From positions 62,001 through 126,000 of the forward strand of contig CAWIFM010000006.1 of the NCBI GenBank assembly GCA_963835525.1: a stretch of DNA of 64,000 bases. Direction: 5' to 3'. Made by a program: the position numbers and the translations under genes. The DNA comes from DASSUW01 sp963835525 (GTDB lineage: Bacteria; Actinomycetota; Thermoleophilia; Solirubrobacterales; Solirubrobacteraceae). Shown here in pieces: positions 48,101 through 56,574 of this stretch (the first letter of the stretch is position 1; every line of letters begins with the position of its first letter). The notes under the pieces were generated by a model. It made no database searches and was not told the origin of the DNA. It was given only the letters and a program-made list of their open reading frames with translations.

Positions 48101-48611
48101 GGCGCCACGGTAGCAAGGGGTTGTCGAGCAGCTCCTCGGGTGTGATCACCGACGTCTCGAACCGCGCGCCCTCGATCGCCGTCGGGAAGTAGTCGTCGAC
48201 GACAGCGACCGCTTTCACGAGCACGAGGCGCTCGGCGCCGGTCCTGCGGGCGACCCACGCCGCGATCGAGTCGGACGTGACGTCCCACGACGCGGGCAGC
48301 TCGTCGAGCGGGAGCCCGGCAGGGAGCAGCACGCTCGTACGGTCGGTGGCGATCCGTTCGAGGTCCGTGCAGCGCTCGGCGCCCGGGATCAGCTCGCTCA
48401 GCAGCCAGCCGAACTGCTCCATGCCCAGGATCGCCATCCGGTGCGCAGTCTCCGCGCTCAGGCCGAAGCGGCGATCGGCGTCGCGGACGGCGTCGGCGAA
48501 GCGCCCGCCGCCGGGCACAACAAGCAGCGAGTCGCGGCGGCCGAGCGCGGCACAGACGCCGGGCAGCGCGTCATCGCCGATGCCGCCGCCGACCTTGACG
48601 ACGGTCAGCAC
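48093..48611 (-). CDS. mfnE: MfnE-like amino-acid-kinase-fold phosphotransferase
   Basis: 172 residues starting at a GTG that overlaps the preceding gene's stop. TVVKVGGGIGDDALPGVCAA and LLVVPGGGRFADAVRD are the nucleotide loops of the aspartokinase-like superfamily; SWDVTSDSIAAWVARRTGAE binds substrate. It is shorter than classical kinases, matching MfnE, which phosphorylates the aminomethylfuran phosphate to a diphosphate in methanofuran synthesis. Neighbouring MfnB and MfnF-like genes support this. Confidence 0.8.
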   Translation of the reverse strand: MLTVVKVGGGIGDDALPGVCAALGRRDSLLVVPGGGRFADAVRDADRRFGLSAETAHRMAILGMEQFGWLLSELIPGAERCTDLERIATDRTSVLLPAGLPLDELPASWDVTSDSIAAWVARRTGAERLVLVKAVAVVDDYFPTAIEGARFETSVITPEELLDNPLLPWRHG

Positions 48612-49525
48612 AGGCGTGCCACGAGAGCCGAGGCCGGGCCCCACGCCGTGTCGAAGACGGCTCGTCCGAGGCGAGCGGCGACCTCGTGTGCCATGAACGC
48701 GCCGGAGCCCGCGGCGATGACGGGAGCGTCGGGCTGCCGGCGCGCGGCCTCCTCGATCTGGCGCACCTGCTCGCCGTGCAGGAACGCCGCGATCGCGTCG
48801 ATCTCCGCCGCGCCGAGCTGCTCGACGTCGGAGCACACCAGCCGGGCAATCCGCTCGCGGGCGAACTCGATCGTGGCGGGGCGGCCGTCGGGCGTGGGGC
48901 AGTCGTAGGCCTCCAGATGACCGAGCACGAGATGAACGTCGGCGCTGATCGCGAACAGCTCCGACGCGACCGGGCACCAGCCGCCACGCACCGGCACGCG
49001 CGGTGCGATCGCCGCCAGGTTCGTGCGCAGCACACCGGTGTAGACCAGCTCGCCCGCCAGCAGCCGCTCGAGGTCGTTGCGCCCGCTCGCGGCGATGCGG
49101 CCGCCGGCGATCGGGATGACGTCGGCGGTCGTGCTGCCGACGTCGACGAGCAGCGCGTCGGGGTGCTCGGCAGCCACCGCCATCGCGGTCGCCACCCAGT
49201 TGGCGGCGGCCACGTCCCACGGCCGCGCCCGTGCCTCCTCCACGGTGATGAGCTCGCCGGCCGTCGTCAAGACGCTCGGGTCGCCGAACGCCTCCTCGGC
49301 GGCGTCGAGCACGAACGCCACTCCCTCGCGCTTGGTGCGGAACGCGTCGGACAGCTCGGCGGTCATCGTGATCGCCACCGCGTCCGCCGTCCCCAGCTCG
49401 CGTAGAACGGCGACGAGCCCCTCGGGGTCGCGCCAGAGCTCGAAGGGGCGCGAAACCGTCGTCCCGTCGTGCCAGGCGGCCTTCGTGTTCGCGCCCCCGA
49501 TGTCCACCGCTAGCGTGGCCGGCAT
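48605..49525 (-). CDS. mfnF: MfnF-like methanofuran synthesis protein (hydantoinase/ASKHA fold)
   Basis: 306 residues. LAVDIGGANTKAAWHDG and LLVDVGSTTADVIPIAGG are the ASKHA phosphate loops of the COG1548 family, in which MfnF couples the aminomethylfuran diphosphate with tyramine-glutamate. VPVRGGWCPVASELFAI and VLGHLEAYDCPTPDGRP are further conserved blocks. The ATG used sits in GCATGC, whose other strand holds the ATG of the divergent HisA-like gene; an in-frame ATG six codons earlier is the alternative. No usual ribosome site is visible. Bacterial relatives are known from H4MPT gene sets. Confidence 0.82.
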   Translation of the reverse strand: MPATLAVDIGGANTKAAWHDGTTVSRPFELWRDPEGLVAVLRELGTADAVAITMTAELSDAFRTKREGVAFVLDAAEEAFGDPSVLTTAGELITVEEARARPWDVAAANWVATAMAVAAEHPDALLVDVGSTTADVIPIAGGRIAASGRNDLERLLAGELVYTGVLRTNLAAIAPRVPVRGGWCPVASELFAISADVHLVLGHLEAYDCPTPDGRPATIEFARERIARLVCSDVEQLGAAEIDAIAAFLHGEQVRQIEEAARRQPDAPVIAAGSGAFMAHEVAARLGRAVFDTAWGPASALVARLC

Positions 49526-50153
49526 GCGCGTCGTCGGAGTCATCGATCTGAAGGCCGGCGAGGCGGTTCATGCCGTGCGCGGCGAGCGCGAACGCTATCG
49601 CCCGCTCGGCGACCCGCTCGCGCTGGCGCGGAAGTTCGGGCGCGAAGAGCTGTACATCGCCGACCTCGACGCGATCACGGGCGGGGCCCTGCAGAGCGAG
49701 ATCATCGCCGCGCTGGCAAGCGAGGCGCGAGTCATGGTCGATGCCGGGGACACCGATCCGCAGCGGCTGCTCGACCTCGGCGTGGATCGCGTCGTCGTCG
49801 GGACCGAGACCCTGGCCGACGCCGACGCGCTCCTGGCCGATGCGGTCCTCAGCGTGGACCTGCGCGACGGCCGCGTCCTTTCGCGCGACCCGCGGCTCGC
49901 CGGCCTCACGGCGCTCGACGCCGTCGCCCGGCTCGCGGGACCGCGCGAGGTCATCGTGCTCGACCTGGCGCGGGTGGGCACGAGCTCGGGGCCCGATGTC
50001 GAGACGATCGCCGAGATCCACGCCGCGTTCCCTGAGCTCGAGCTGCTCGCCGGCGGCGGCGTGCGCGACGCCGAGGACCTGCGCGCGCTCGAGGGCGCGG
50101 GCGCGGCGGGCGCGCTCGTGGCGACGGCGCTGCACCGTGGCGCCATTGGGTGA
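49524..50153 (+). CDS. HisA-like TIM-barrel protein (COG1411 type), H4MPT-linked
   Basis: 209 residues. VVGVIDLKAGEAVHAVRGER, LYIADLDAITGGALQSEII, VDRVVVGTETLAD and LLAGGGVRDAEDL mirror HisA but the protein is shorter and cannot replace it in histidine synthesis. A HisA-like family of this kind recurs in methanopterin-containing archaea and methylotrophs with no proved function. Its ATG overlaps the ATG of the divergent MfnF-like gene. A sugar-phosphate isomerisation or aldol step in furan or pterin synthesis is possible. Confidence 0.75.
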   Translation: MRVVGVIDLKAGEAVHAVRGERERYRPLGDPLALARKFGREELYIADLDAITGGALQSEIIAALASEARVMVDAGDTDPQRLLDLGVDRVVVGTETLADADALLADAVLSVDLRDGRVLSRDPRLAGLTALDAVARLAGPREVIVLDLARVGTSSGPDVETIAEIHAAFPELELLAGGGVRDAEDLRALEGAGAAGALVATALHRGAIG

Positions 50154-50156
50154 TCG

Positions 50157-50380
50157 AACGTCAACTGCGGCTGGGTGGGGAGGCTGGGGAGCCGGCCGCG
50201 CGGGCGGATTCAGCGTCGAGTCGTGGATAGGTGGGGCTGTACACCACTAGGACAGGATTCGAGGCGGATTTTCGGCGAAGCATCCTGGATAGGGGTCGAA
50301 ATACGACCCTTAGGCAGGACGGTATGAGGAAATCGGCTCCGCCGACCCCACCGCCGCCCCACCCAGCCGCAGTTGACGTT
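50157..50380. repeat. 224-bp element with 24-bp perfect terminal inverted repeats
   Basis: AACGTCAACTGCGGCTGGGT then GGGG (50157-50180) is exactly complementary to 50357-50380. The pair fills the whole gap between two convergent genes. The 176-base interior is less GC-rich and includes a GGGTCG-AAATA-CGACCC hairpin near 50296 and no gene. The right arm touches the stop codon of the RimK-like gene. It may be a MITE-like insertion or an unusually large bidirectional terminator. Confidence 0.7.
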
Positions 50381-51213
50381 CACACCGCGACCGACTCCAC
50401 GAGCGCGACGAGCGCCGGCGCCACCTCGACGCCGGTCGCCTTCTGCAGCCCATGCCAACCCGGGATGCCGTTGAGCTCCAGCACCTGGTCACCCAGCAGG
50501 TCGACGCCCGCGTAGTCGGCGCCCAGCACCTCGGCTGCCTCCAGGCAGAGGCGCTCCTGCTCGGCGCTCAGCTCGGTCGCCCGCGCCTCGGCGCCGCGCG
50601 CGAGGTTCGCCCGCCATCCCTCGCCGACCCGCTCGATCGCCGCCAGCACCCGCCCGCCGACGACGAACGCCCGCACGTCGCGCCCAGCCTGGATCGTCTC
50701 CTGCAGGTAGTACACGGCCCGCTCGATCTCGAGCGCGTGGAAGACGCGGTACGCGACGTCGCGGTCGTCGACCCGCGTCATCCCGGCGCCCATCGCGCCG
50801 AACAGCGGCTTGACGATCACGTCGCCGCCGAGTTCGTCGAACGCCTCGAGCGCGTCGTCGCGGCGCTCGCAGGCGATCGTCCGCGGCGTCGGCACGCCGG
50901 CCCGGGCGAGCAGCGCCGAGGCGAGGAACTTGTCGATCGTCCGCTCTAGCGCCCGCGGGCTGTTGACGCACGGCACGGCGAGCGTGTGCAGGGCGTCGAC
51001 GCGGAAGATCACCTGCTCGAGCGAGCCGCGCGGGATGCCGCGCACGATCACGGCGTCGCAGCCGTCGAGGCTCGGGATCGTGACGTCGCCGTCGATGCGC
51101 CCGACCATGCGCGTCACGGGCACGAGCCGGTGCTCGTGCCCCCGCGCCTCGAGCGCGTCGGTGAGCTGCCGCGCGTGCCAGCCGCCGCTCGATCCGAGGA
51201 TCGCGACGGTCAG
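50380..51213 (-). CDS. RimK-like ATP-grasp ligase (MptN-type candidate)
   Basis: About 277 residues. VAILGSSGGWHARQLTDALE opens the N-terminal domain; VNSPRALERTIDKFLASALL, VIVKPLFGAMGAGMTRVDDR and YAGVDLLGDQVLELNGIPGW are the ATP-grasp motifs. RimK-like ligases add glutamate; in archaea MptN adds it to H4MPT, and a RimK-like gene belongs to the conserved set in Methylobacterium. The start is unclear: no ATG or GTG lies at the domain start, so a CTG (base 51213) is chosen; an ATG at 51297 would add 28 residues that overlap an intergenic hairpin. Confidence 0.78.
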   Translation of the reverse strand: MTVAILGSSGGWHARQLTDALEARGHEHRLVPVTRMVGRIDGDVTIPSLDGCDAVIVRGIPRGSLEQVIFRVDALHTLAVPCVNSPRALERTIDKFLASALLARAGVPTPRTIACERRDDALEAFDELGGDVIVKPLFGAMGAGMTRVDDRDVAYRVFHALEIERAVYYLQETIQAGRDVRAFVVGGRVLAAIERVGEGWRANLARGAEARATELSAEQERLCLEAAEVLGADYAGVDLLGDQVLELNGIPGWHGLQKATGVEVAPALVALVESVAV

Positions 51214-51272
51214 GGTCCGTCGACCGATAGATCCCCGGTTCTGGGGGCCGAGCCGTGGATGCCTGGCGCGGG

Positions 51273-51311
51273 CCGATTCCGGAGTCGATGCCTGCATCGG
51301 CGAGGAATCGG
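51273..51311. repeat. Two-stage hairpin between mch and the RimK-like gene
   Basis: CCGATTCC ... GGAATCGG encloses CGATG-CCTG-CATCG, forming a nested stem (arms 8 and 5 bp). It occupies the middle of a 158-base gap on the transcript leading to the RimK-like gene. It could be a terminator for mch with read-through or a processing site. The surrounding gap also holds GTGGAT and CCCTTAG words shared with the 50157-50380 element. Confidence 0.5.
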
Positions 51312-51371
51312 GTCGTGTCAGGCGCCGCGGATCGGTCATCCAGAATCGTGGAGATATTGGTCGAGGGGCCC

Positions 51372-52311
51372 TTAGCCCCAGAACGAGCGCTCCAGCACCT
51401 CGAGGTTGACCTCGCCCGCCTCGAAGCTGCGGCCGCTCCCGGTGCTCGTGAGCCTGATCTGCGCCGGGCTGAAGAGCAGCGGGTCGATCTTGTAGAAGTC
51501 GTACTCCGCGTCCTTGAACACCTTGCCGAACGGCTCGCCGTAGTCCTTCGACGCCGAGGCGGGAAGGCGCTCGACGAGCTCGCGCAGCGCGTCGTCGTCG
51601 TCGGACTCCACCGTGAGGTGGACCTGGCCGCCGTAGAGCACCGCGTCGTTCGTGCGCCCGAGCGCCGCCATGTCGTCGTCCGCCACCGGCGGCAGAGGGC
51701 AGCTGCCGAAGCCCGACGACGACCCGCCGCACGTCGAAGTCGAGCTCGTGGAGCTTGTGCAGCGCGGTCTCGACCACCCGCGCCGCGATCTGCACGCTCC
51801 CGGTCACGCTCGCCGTCGGCGCCATCAGCAGGGTCAGGTCCGAGGGCTGCACGCCGGCCCGCTCGGCCACGAAGGCGGCGACCTCGGGCGGCGGCTTGTC
51901 GCGGGTCTCCAGGCACAGGACGGCGGCGCTCGCCTGCTCGTCCCAGTCGAGGTCGTCGTAGAGGTCCTCGGCGCGGATCAGCGCGCGCCCGGGCCCGCTG
52001 CCCATCGCGAAGTAGCCGTCGCGATCGAGCTTCCAGCCGGCGTACTGCGCGGCCAGGCAGGCGACCGCCGGATGGTCGGTGGTCACGGTGAGCCCGGGGA
52101 ACCAGCGCCCGTCGAGGACCAGCGGCGCGTACGCCACCTCCCCCAGGCCGCCCATGCAGATCTCGGCGAAGGCACGTCCCGCCGCGAAGCCGCCGTCGCG
52201 GCAGTCGATCAGCCGCGCGCCGTTCGCGAGCGTCGTGACCTCCACGCGCGCCGCCTCGGCATCGGCCTCCAGGCGGTCGGCGAGCTCCCGTGCACGGTCG
52301 TTGAGCGTCAT
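51372..52311 (-). CDS. mch: Methenyl-H4MPT cyclohydrolase, one apparent frameshift
   Basis: About 312 residues after correction. The first part has ANGARLIDCRDGGFAAGRAF, EICMGGLGEVAY, YAGWKLDRDGYFAMGSGPGR and TASVTGSVQIAARVVETALH; after one extra C in the CCC run at 51712-51714 the frame resumes as GFGSCPLPPVADDDMAALGR and ends with VFKDAEYDFYKIDPLLFSPA. These are typical Mch blocks. The enzyme interconverts methenyl- and 5-formyl-H4MPT, feeding the Fhc complex. Its ATG overlaps the fhcC stop (ATGA), so mch is the downstream gene of the fhc operon. Confidence 0.92.
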
Positions 52312-53084
52312 GCGTCCTCCAGGATCAGGATCTCGCCGCGCCGCAGCTCGAGGCCGTCGCCGCACCAGCGCGCGTAGCGGCCGTCGAGCTGCTCGTCGGA
52401 CACGGGCAGCCCGAGCGCCCGCAGGCGGCGCAGGTAGAGGCGCAGGTACGACGGGCGGTAGGTGCAGGAGAACGTGAAGGTCGAGAGCGGTGTCGCCTCG
52501 GTCGTGACGATCGAGCCGCGCCGCATCCCCGCCCCCGCCCACGGCCCGGCCCCGCCAAGCGCGACGATCGTCCCCGCCAGCATGCGCAGGCCGGCGGCCT
52601 CGCCGGCGCGCCCCGCCACGGCGATCAGCCCGCGCCGCATCCCGGCGCCGGCCTGCGGGCCGACGTCGCCGTGCACGACGATCTCGCCGCCGCGCATCCG
52701 CTCGCTGCCGAGCTTGCGCCCTGCCGAGCCGCGGACCACGAGCGTCCCGCCGCGCATCCCCGCGCCGGCATGGTCGCCGGCGTCGCCCTCGACGTGCAGC
52801 TCTCCCCCGCGCATGCCGGCACCCGCATGCATCCCGACGCTGCCGGCCACCGTCAGCCGCCCCGCGGTCATGCCCGCGCCGACGTACCTCACGCGGCTCA
52901 GGTCGCCCTCGAGGCGGACGTCGTCGCCGCTGCCCGACACCTCGAAGAACTCGCCCACCCGCGTGCGCTCCTTGCCGTGCCAGAGCGGCAGCGCCGCGAT
53001 GTCGCCGGTGAGCCGGTCGGGCGTGAGGACCTCGGCCTCCAGCGGCACGTCGGGCTGCTCGCGCAACGTGAGCGTGAGCGTCAC
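52308..53084 (-). CDS. fhcC: FhcC, formyltransferase/hydrolase complex subunit C
   Basis: 258 residues, starting at GTG. Residues ~70-190 form a beta-helix of GXXGXXX repeats, with GAGMRGG or close variants recurring five or six times; this right-handed helix is the hallmark of formylmethanofuran dehydrogenase subunit C (FwdC) and the glutamate synthase alpha C-terminal domain. The tail (FSCTYRPSYLRLYLRRLRAL) matches methylotroph FhcC. Structural subunit. GTGA overlap with fhcD, ATGA with mch. Confidence 0.92.
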   Translation of the reverse strand: MTLTLTLREQPDVPLEAEVLTPDRLTGDIAALPLWHGKERTRVGEFFEVSGSGDDVRLEGDLSRVRYVGAGMTAGRLTVAGSVGMHAGAGMRGGELHVEGDAGDHAGAGMRGGTLVVRGSAGRKLGSERMRGGEIVVHGDVGPQAGAGMRRGLIAVAGRAGEAAGLRMLAGTIVALGGAGPWAGAGMRRGSIVTTEATPLSTFTFSCTYRPSYLRLYLRRLRALGLPVSDEQLDGRYARWCGDGLELRRGEILILEDA

Positions 53085-53960
53085 ACCAGCTCCCGGAGAT
53101 GGATGTGGTGCGGGCCGAGGTTGCCGCCGTAGTTGCCGGCCGTCACGTGGCTCGCGCCCGCCTCGGCGGCGGCGACGAGGCCGACGCGCATCGCCTCGCG
53201 GACCGGCTCCAGCGCCAGGCCGTCGATGACGATCTCGAACACGGCCTCGACGTCGGCCGGCACGTCGGAGTCGTCGACCTGGCCGCGCAGGGTCGGGCAC
53301 AGCACGTGGTTCGTCGACGCCGGCAGCGCGCCGTAGCGCGAGCCGACCTTGCTGCCGCTGCGCGCGATCCCGCCCGGGAACGGCATGATCACGCCCTCGA
53401 CGGAGCGCATCGCGCTCGCCGCCGCCTCCGAAGCCCGCAGCGCCGACTCCACGTCGCGTCCCAGCATGATGATGTTGCCGCCGGCCACGCCCTCGACGAC
53501 GCCGAAGCGCTCCTGCACGAGGAACTCGCCCTCCATCACCGGCACGCGCCAGTACCGCTGCCCGTCGAGCACCTTGCTGGCCTGGTAGCCGTCGCCGAAG
53601 TAGCGCAGCTGGCCCCCGACGTCGACCGTGTCCTCGGCCTCCAGGCCGTTGAAGCAGGCCGCGGTCGGGACAGGTCAGCACGCACTGGCCGACGCGCTCG
53701 ACCAGCCGCTTGCCCACGCCCTCCTTGTCCATGGCGAACAGCAGCACGCTCACCCCGGGGCGTCCGTCCGGCGTGTCCTCGAGCACGCGCTCGATGGCCG
53801 CCTCGCACTTGCAGCCGATCACGGAGGTGGCGAAGCCGGTCATCGAGCGGCCCGCCTCCAGCGCCCACTCGGGCGTCGCCGCGGTGATGACGACGCGCGA
53901 GCCCCACATCGGGAACGCCTCGGCGAACGTGTCGACGATCTCGGCGCCGTGCAGCTTCAT
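53081..53960 (-). CDS. fhcD: FhcD, formylmethanofuran:H4MPT formyltransferase subunit, one apparent frameshift
   Basis: About 292 residues after correction, the usual Ftr length. Starts MKLHGAEIVDTFAEAFPMWG and continues SVIGCKCEAAIERVLEDTPD to VGQCVLTCP; one extra G in GGG 53667-53669 breaks the frame, after which TAACFNGLEAEDTVDVGGQL and VLDGQRYWRVPVMEGEFLVQ follow. MPFPGGIARSGSKVGSRYG and HVTAGNYGGNLGPHHIHLRE are strong Ftr signatures. It moves the formyl group between H4MPT and the methanofuran carrier within the Fhc complex. Confidence 0.93.
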
Positions 53961-55579
53961 CCGGCGGCCACCGTCCTTGCGGGCTCGAGCAGCCACGGCT
54001 CGCTCACCGGGTAGCTCGAGAACTGCACGCTGTAGCGATCCTCGAACAGCTTCTCCAGCGTCGGCTCGATGCTCTCGTCGTACTCGGCGCCGACCCGCAG
54101 CAGCCGGCCCGCGCCGGTCTCGCGCAGCTCGCCGTCCTCGACGACGTGGTGCCCGTCCTTGATGACGTGGCGCGGCGCGGCGAACATCGCCTCGCGGTCG
54201 GCGTCGTCGACGTAGACCGTGATGTCGGCGTCGGCGCCCACGCCGAGGTGGCCCTTGTCGCTCAGGCCCAGCAGCCGCGCCGGCCCGGCCCGCGTGATGA
54301 TCGCGATCTCCTCCAGCGTGTACTCGCGGTCGAGGTCGTCGAGCAGCACGGTGCGCTTCATCGCGGCCCGATTGACGCGCCGGATCTGCTCGTTGCGGAA
54401 CTCGCGGTCCATCAGCAGGCGGATCAGGCGCGGGTAGCTGAGGAACGAGCCGCCGTTCGGGTGGTCGGTGGACAGCACGAGCCGCCACGGGTCGCGGCTG
54501 AGCAGGAACAGCTCGAGGCCGATCCCCCACTGCAGCGCGTGCACGTAGTTCTTCTCGCGGTAGGTGAAGGGGACGATCCCGCAGCCCGTCTCGGCCTCGG
54601 TGTCGGCGTTCACCCACTTGCCGTGCGTGATCTCGGCCAGAACCGCGGAGACCGGCGCGTCGGCGGTCATCGTCATCGCTGGGCCGAACATGACCTGGCC
54701 GACGTCGGCGCTCAGCTCGGGGTGCGCGCCCAGGTACTCGGCGAGCTCCGGCGCCCGCGAGCGCGGCCGCCCACCGGGCTTGCCGCCGTAGGCGTGGAAC
54801 TGGAGGTGTGCGAGGTGCGCCCGGCGGCCCTGGAGCGTGTCCAGTGTGTCGAGCGTCGTGCGGTAGTTGCCCGCCACGCCCAGGTTGTTGCAGTGGACGT
54901 GGACCGGGTGCGGCAGCCCGAGGTCGTGCACCGCACCCGCGATCGTCTCGAGCACCTGGCGCGGGGTGACCCCGGGGCCCTCGTCGTCGAGCGAAGTCAC
55001 GTTGCCGTTGCCGCGCTTCCACATCTCGACGCCGCCGGGATTGACGAGCTTGACCCCGTAGCCGCCCGTCGCCTGCAGGTACCAGGCGATCGCCTCGCGC
55101 ACACGCGCCGGCTCGCTGCGGATGAGCTCGAACACCGGCAGGTTGTTGCCCATCAGCACGAGGAAGGCAGCGTCGATCACCGGCGTGTCGCGGATCTCGG
55201 AGAGCGTGTGGCGGGCGGCGAGCGGCGGCGTGGCGGCCTCGACCACGGTCGTGTAGCCGAGCAGCGCGTAGCGGTAGCCGGTGGTGAAGGTCGAGGGCAC
55301 GGTCCCGCCGGTACCGGAGCGCATGATCGCGGTCCGCTCGACGACGTCGGCGCGATGCTCCTCGGGCGAGAGCTTGCGCGCGGCGTTGACCGCCGGCCCG
55401 GCGATGTGGGCGTGGATGTCGACCCCGCCCGGCATCACGACCATCCCGTTGGCGTTGATCGTGCGGGCGTGGGCGGCCACGTCGTCGACGATCTTGCCGT
55501 CCTGCACGCAGACGTCGCGCTCCTCGCCGGCGACGCCGTTGGCGGGGTCGTAGACGCGGCCGCCGGCGATCCGCAGCAT
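53957..55579 (-). CDS. fhcA: FhcA, formyl hydrolase subunit (FwdA-like)
   Basis: 540 residues of the amidohydrolase superfamily. Metal ligands appear in MPGGVDIHAHIAGP (His56, His58), the Lys of GYGVKLVNPGG, HVHCNNLGVAGN and VLSTDHPNGGSFL. GVNYAPR-type archaeal elements are replaced by TFTTGYRYALLGYTTVVEAA, as in bacterial FhcA. It hydrolyses the N-formyl carrier to formate, the last step of the H4MPT route. Its ATG shares a base with the fhcB stop (TGATG). Confidence 0.95.
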   Translation of the reverse strand: MLRIAGGRVYDPANGVAGEERDVCVQDGKIVDDVAAHARTINANGMVVMPGGVDIHAHIAGPAVNAARKLSPEEHRADVVERTAIMRSGTGGTVPSTFTTGYRYALLGYTTVVEAATPPLAARHTLSEIRDTPVIDAAFLVLMGNNLPVFELIRSEPARVREAIAWYLQATGGYGVKLVNPGGVEMWKRGNGNVTSLDDEGPGVTPRQVLETIAGAVHDLGLPHPVHVHCNNLGVAGNYRTTLDTLDTLQGRRAHLAHLQFHAYGGKPGGRPRSRAPELAEYLGAHPELSADVGQVMFGPAMTMTADAPVSAVLAEITHGKWVNADTEAETGCGIVPFTYREKNYVHALQWGIGLELFLLSRDPWRLVLSTDHPNGGSFLSYPRLIRLLMDREFRNEQIRRVNRAAMKRTVLLDDLDREYTLEEIAIITRAGPARLLGLSDKGHLGVGADADITVYVDDADREAMFAAPRHVIKDGHHVVEDGELRETGAGRLLRVGAEYDESIEPTLEKLFEDRYSVQFSSYPVSEPWLLEPARTVAAG

Positions 55580-56574
55580 CAGAGGCGCTCCTGGATGGCG
55601 GCCAGCACGTCCTCGACGCTCGGGCGATCTGCGGCCCGTGGTGCGCGCAGCGGGATCGGCACGCCGTCCATGCGGTGGGCGGTGCCCGCCACCTCGATGC
55701 CGTCGACCGCGGTGGCGAAGGCGACCCGCGAGCCGACCGTCACGGTCGCCGCCTCGGCAGCCACGACGAGCTCGGCGTCGAACTCGCCGCGCTCCGCCTC
55801 GCGCGGGAAGCCGCGCGCGAAGTCGACCGGCCCGGCGAACCCCGTCTGCCAGGCGAGCACGTCCTCGGCGCCGCGGGCGTTGCCGGCGCGCAGCCGGAGC
55901 GTCACCGCGTGGCGATCGCGGGCGAGGTCGCGCACGAGCGAGTGGAGCGCCAGGGCAGTGAGCTCGTCGAGCGCGCCGTGGATGAAGGCGACATGCTGCG
56001 CCTCGCGCAGGCGCTCGGCCAGGCCGCCCCCGCCGCGGCGCAGCGCCCACAGCGCCTCGAAGTCGTCATCGACCTCGAAGAACACGCCGGCCGCGTCGGA
56101 GGTCGCCGTCTGCTGCGAGTCGACGACGATCATCGCGCCGGGGTCGAGGCGGAGCCGCTCCAGCAGGCGTGGATGCGTGACGACCGGGTCGACGCGCCAG
56201 AGCACCACGAGCTCGGCCCGGTCGCGGATCTCGCCGAGCGTCGCGGTGCTCGTGCCGATCGCCGAGGACGCGGCCGCGCCGACGTCGATCACCGCCCCCG
56301 CCGCCTCGGCCAGCGCCACCGCCCGGCGCTGCGCCTCGCAGCTCGTTCCGCCGAGCCCGTGGACGAGCGGTGCGCGGGCCTCACGCAGGATCGCGGCCGC
56401 GGCGCCCGCGGCCTCCTCGACGCTCACCTCACGGCCATCGACGCGCGCGACCGGCGGCCGGTCGCCGATCGCGAACCACGCGTCGCCGAGCGAGCACGTC
56501 CGCACGGGCCCGTCGGCCGTCAGCTCGATGTCGTCGCAGAGGCAGCCGCACCCCCCGCACGTCGCCTCAGCCAC
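55579..56574 (-). CDS. fhcB: FhcB, FwdB/FmdB-like subunit
   Basis: 331 residues from a GTG overlapping the ATP-grasp stop by 8 nt. The N-terminus AEATCGGCGCLCDDIELTAD keeps the Cys cluster (C6, C9, C11, C13) and RTCSLGDAWFAIG the later Cys. The remainder resembles a reduced molybdopterin oxidoreductase domain (PLVHGLGGTSCEAQRRAVAL, VVLWRVDPVVTHPRLLERL, MIVVDSQQTATSDAA). In bacteria FhcB is thought to be redox-inactive and structural. Completes FhcABCD in the order B-A-D-C. Confidence 0.9.
   Translation of the reverse strand: MAEATCGGCGCLCDDIELTADGPVRTCSLGDAWFAIGDRPPVARVDGREVSVEEAAGAAAAILREARAPLVHGLGGTSCEAQRRAVALAEAAGAVIDVGAAASSAIGTSTATLGEIRDRAELVVLWRVDPVVTHPRLLERLRLDPGAMIVVDSQQTATSDAAGVFFEVDDDFEALWALRRGGGGLAERLREAQHVAFIHGALDELTALALHSLVRDLARDRHAVTLRLRAGNARGAEDVLAWQTGFAGPVDFARGFPREAERGEFDAELVVAAEAATVTVGSRVAFATAVDGIEVAGTAHRMDGVPIPLRAPRAADRPSVEDVLAAIQERL

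Noticed and set aside
52560..52870. Repeated GCGCATCCC/GCCGGC blocks resembling a tandem array
   Set aside because: They encode the GAGMRGG beta-helix repeats of FhcC; spacing is irregular and no CRISPR spacers exist.
51372..53960. Programmed frameshifting in mch and fhcD
   Set aside because: No slippery heptamer with pseudoknot, and unrelated genes show the same single-base gains; sequencing error is simpler.
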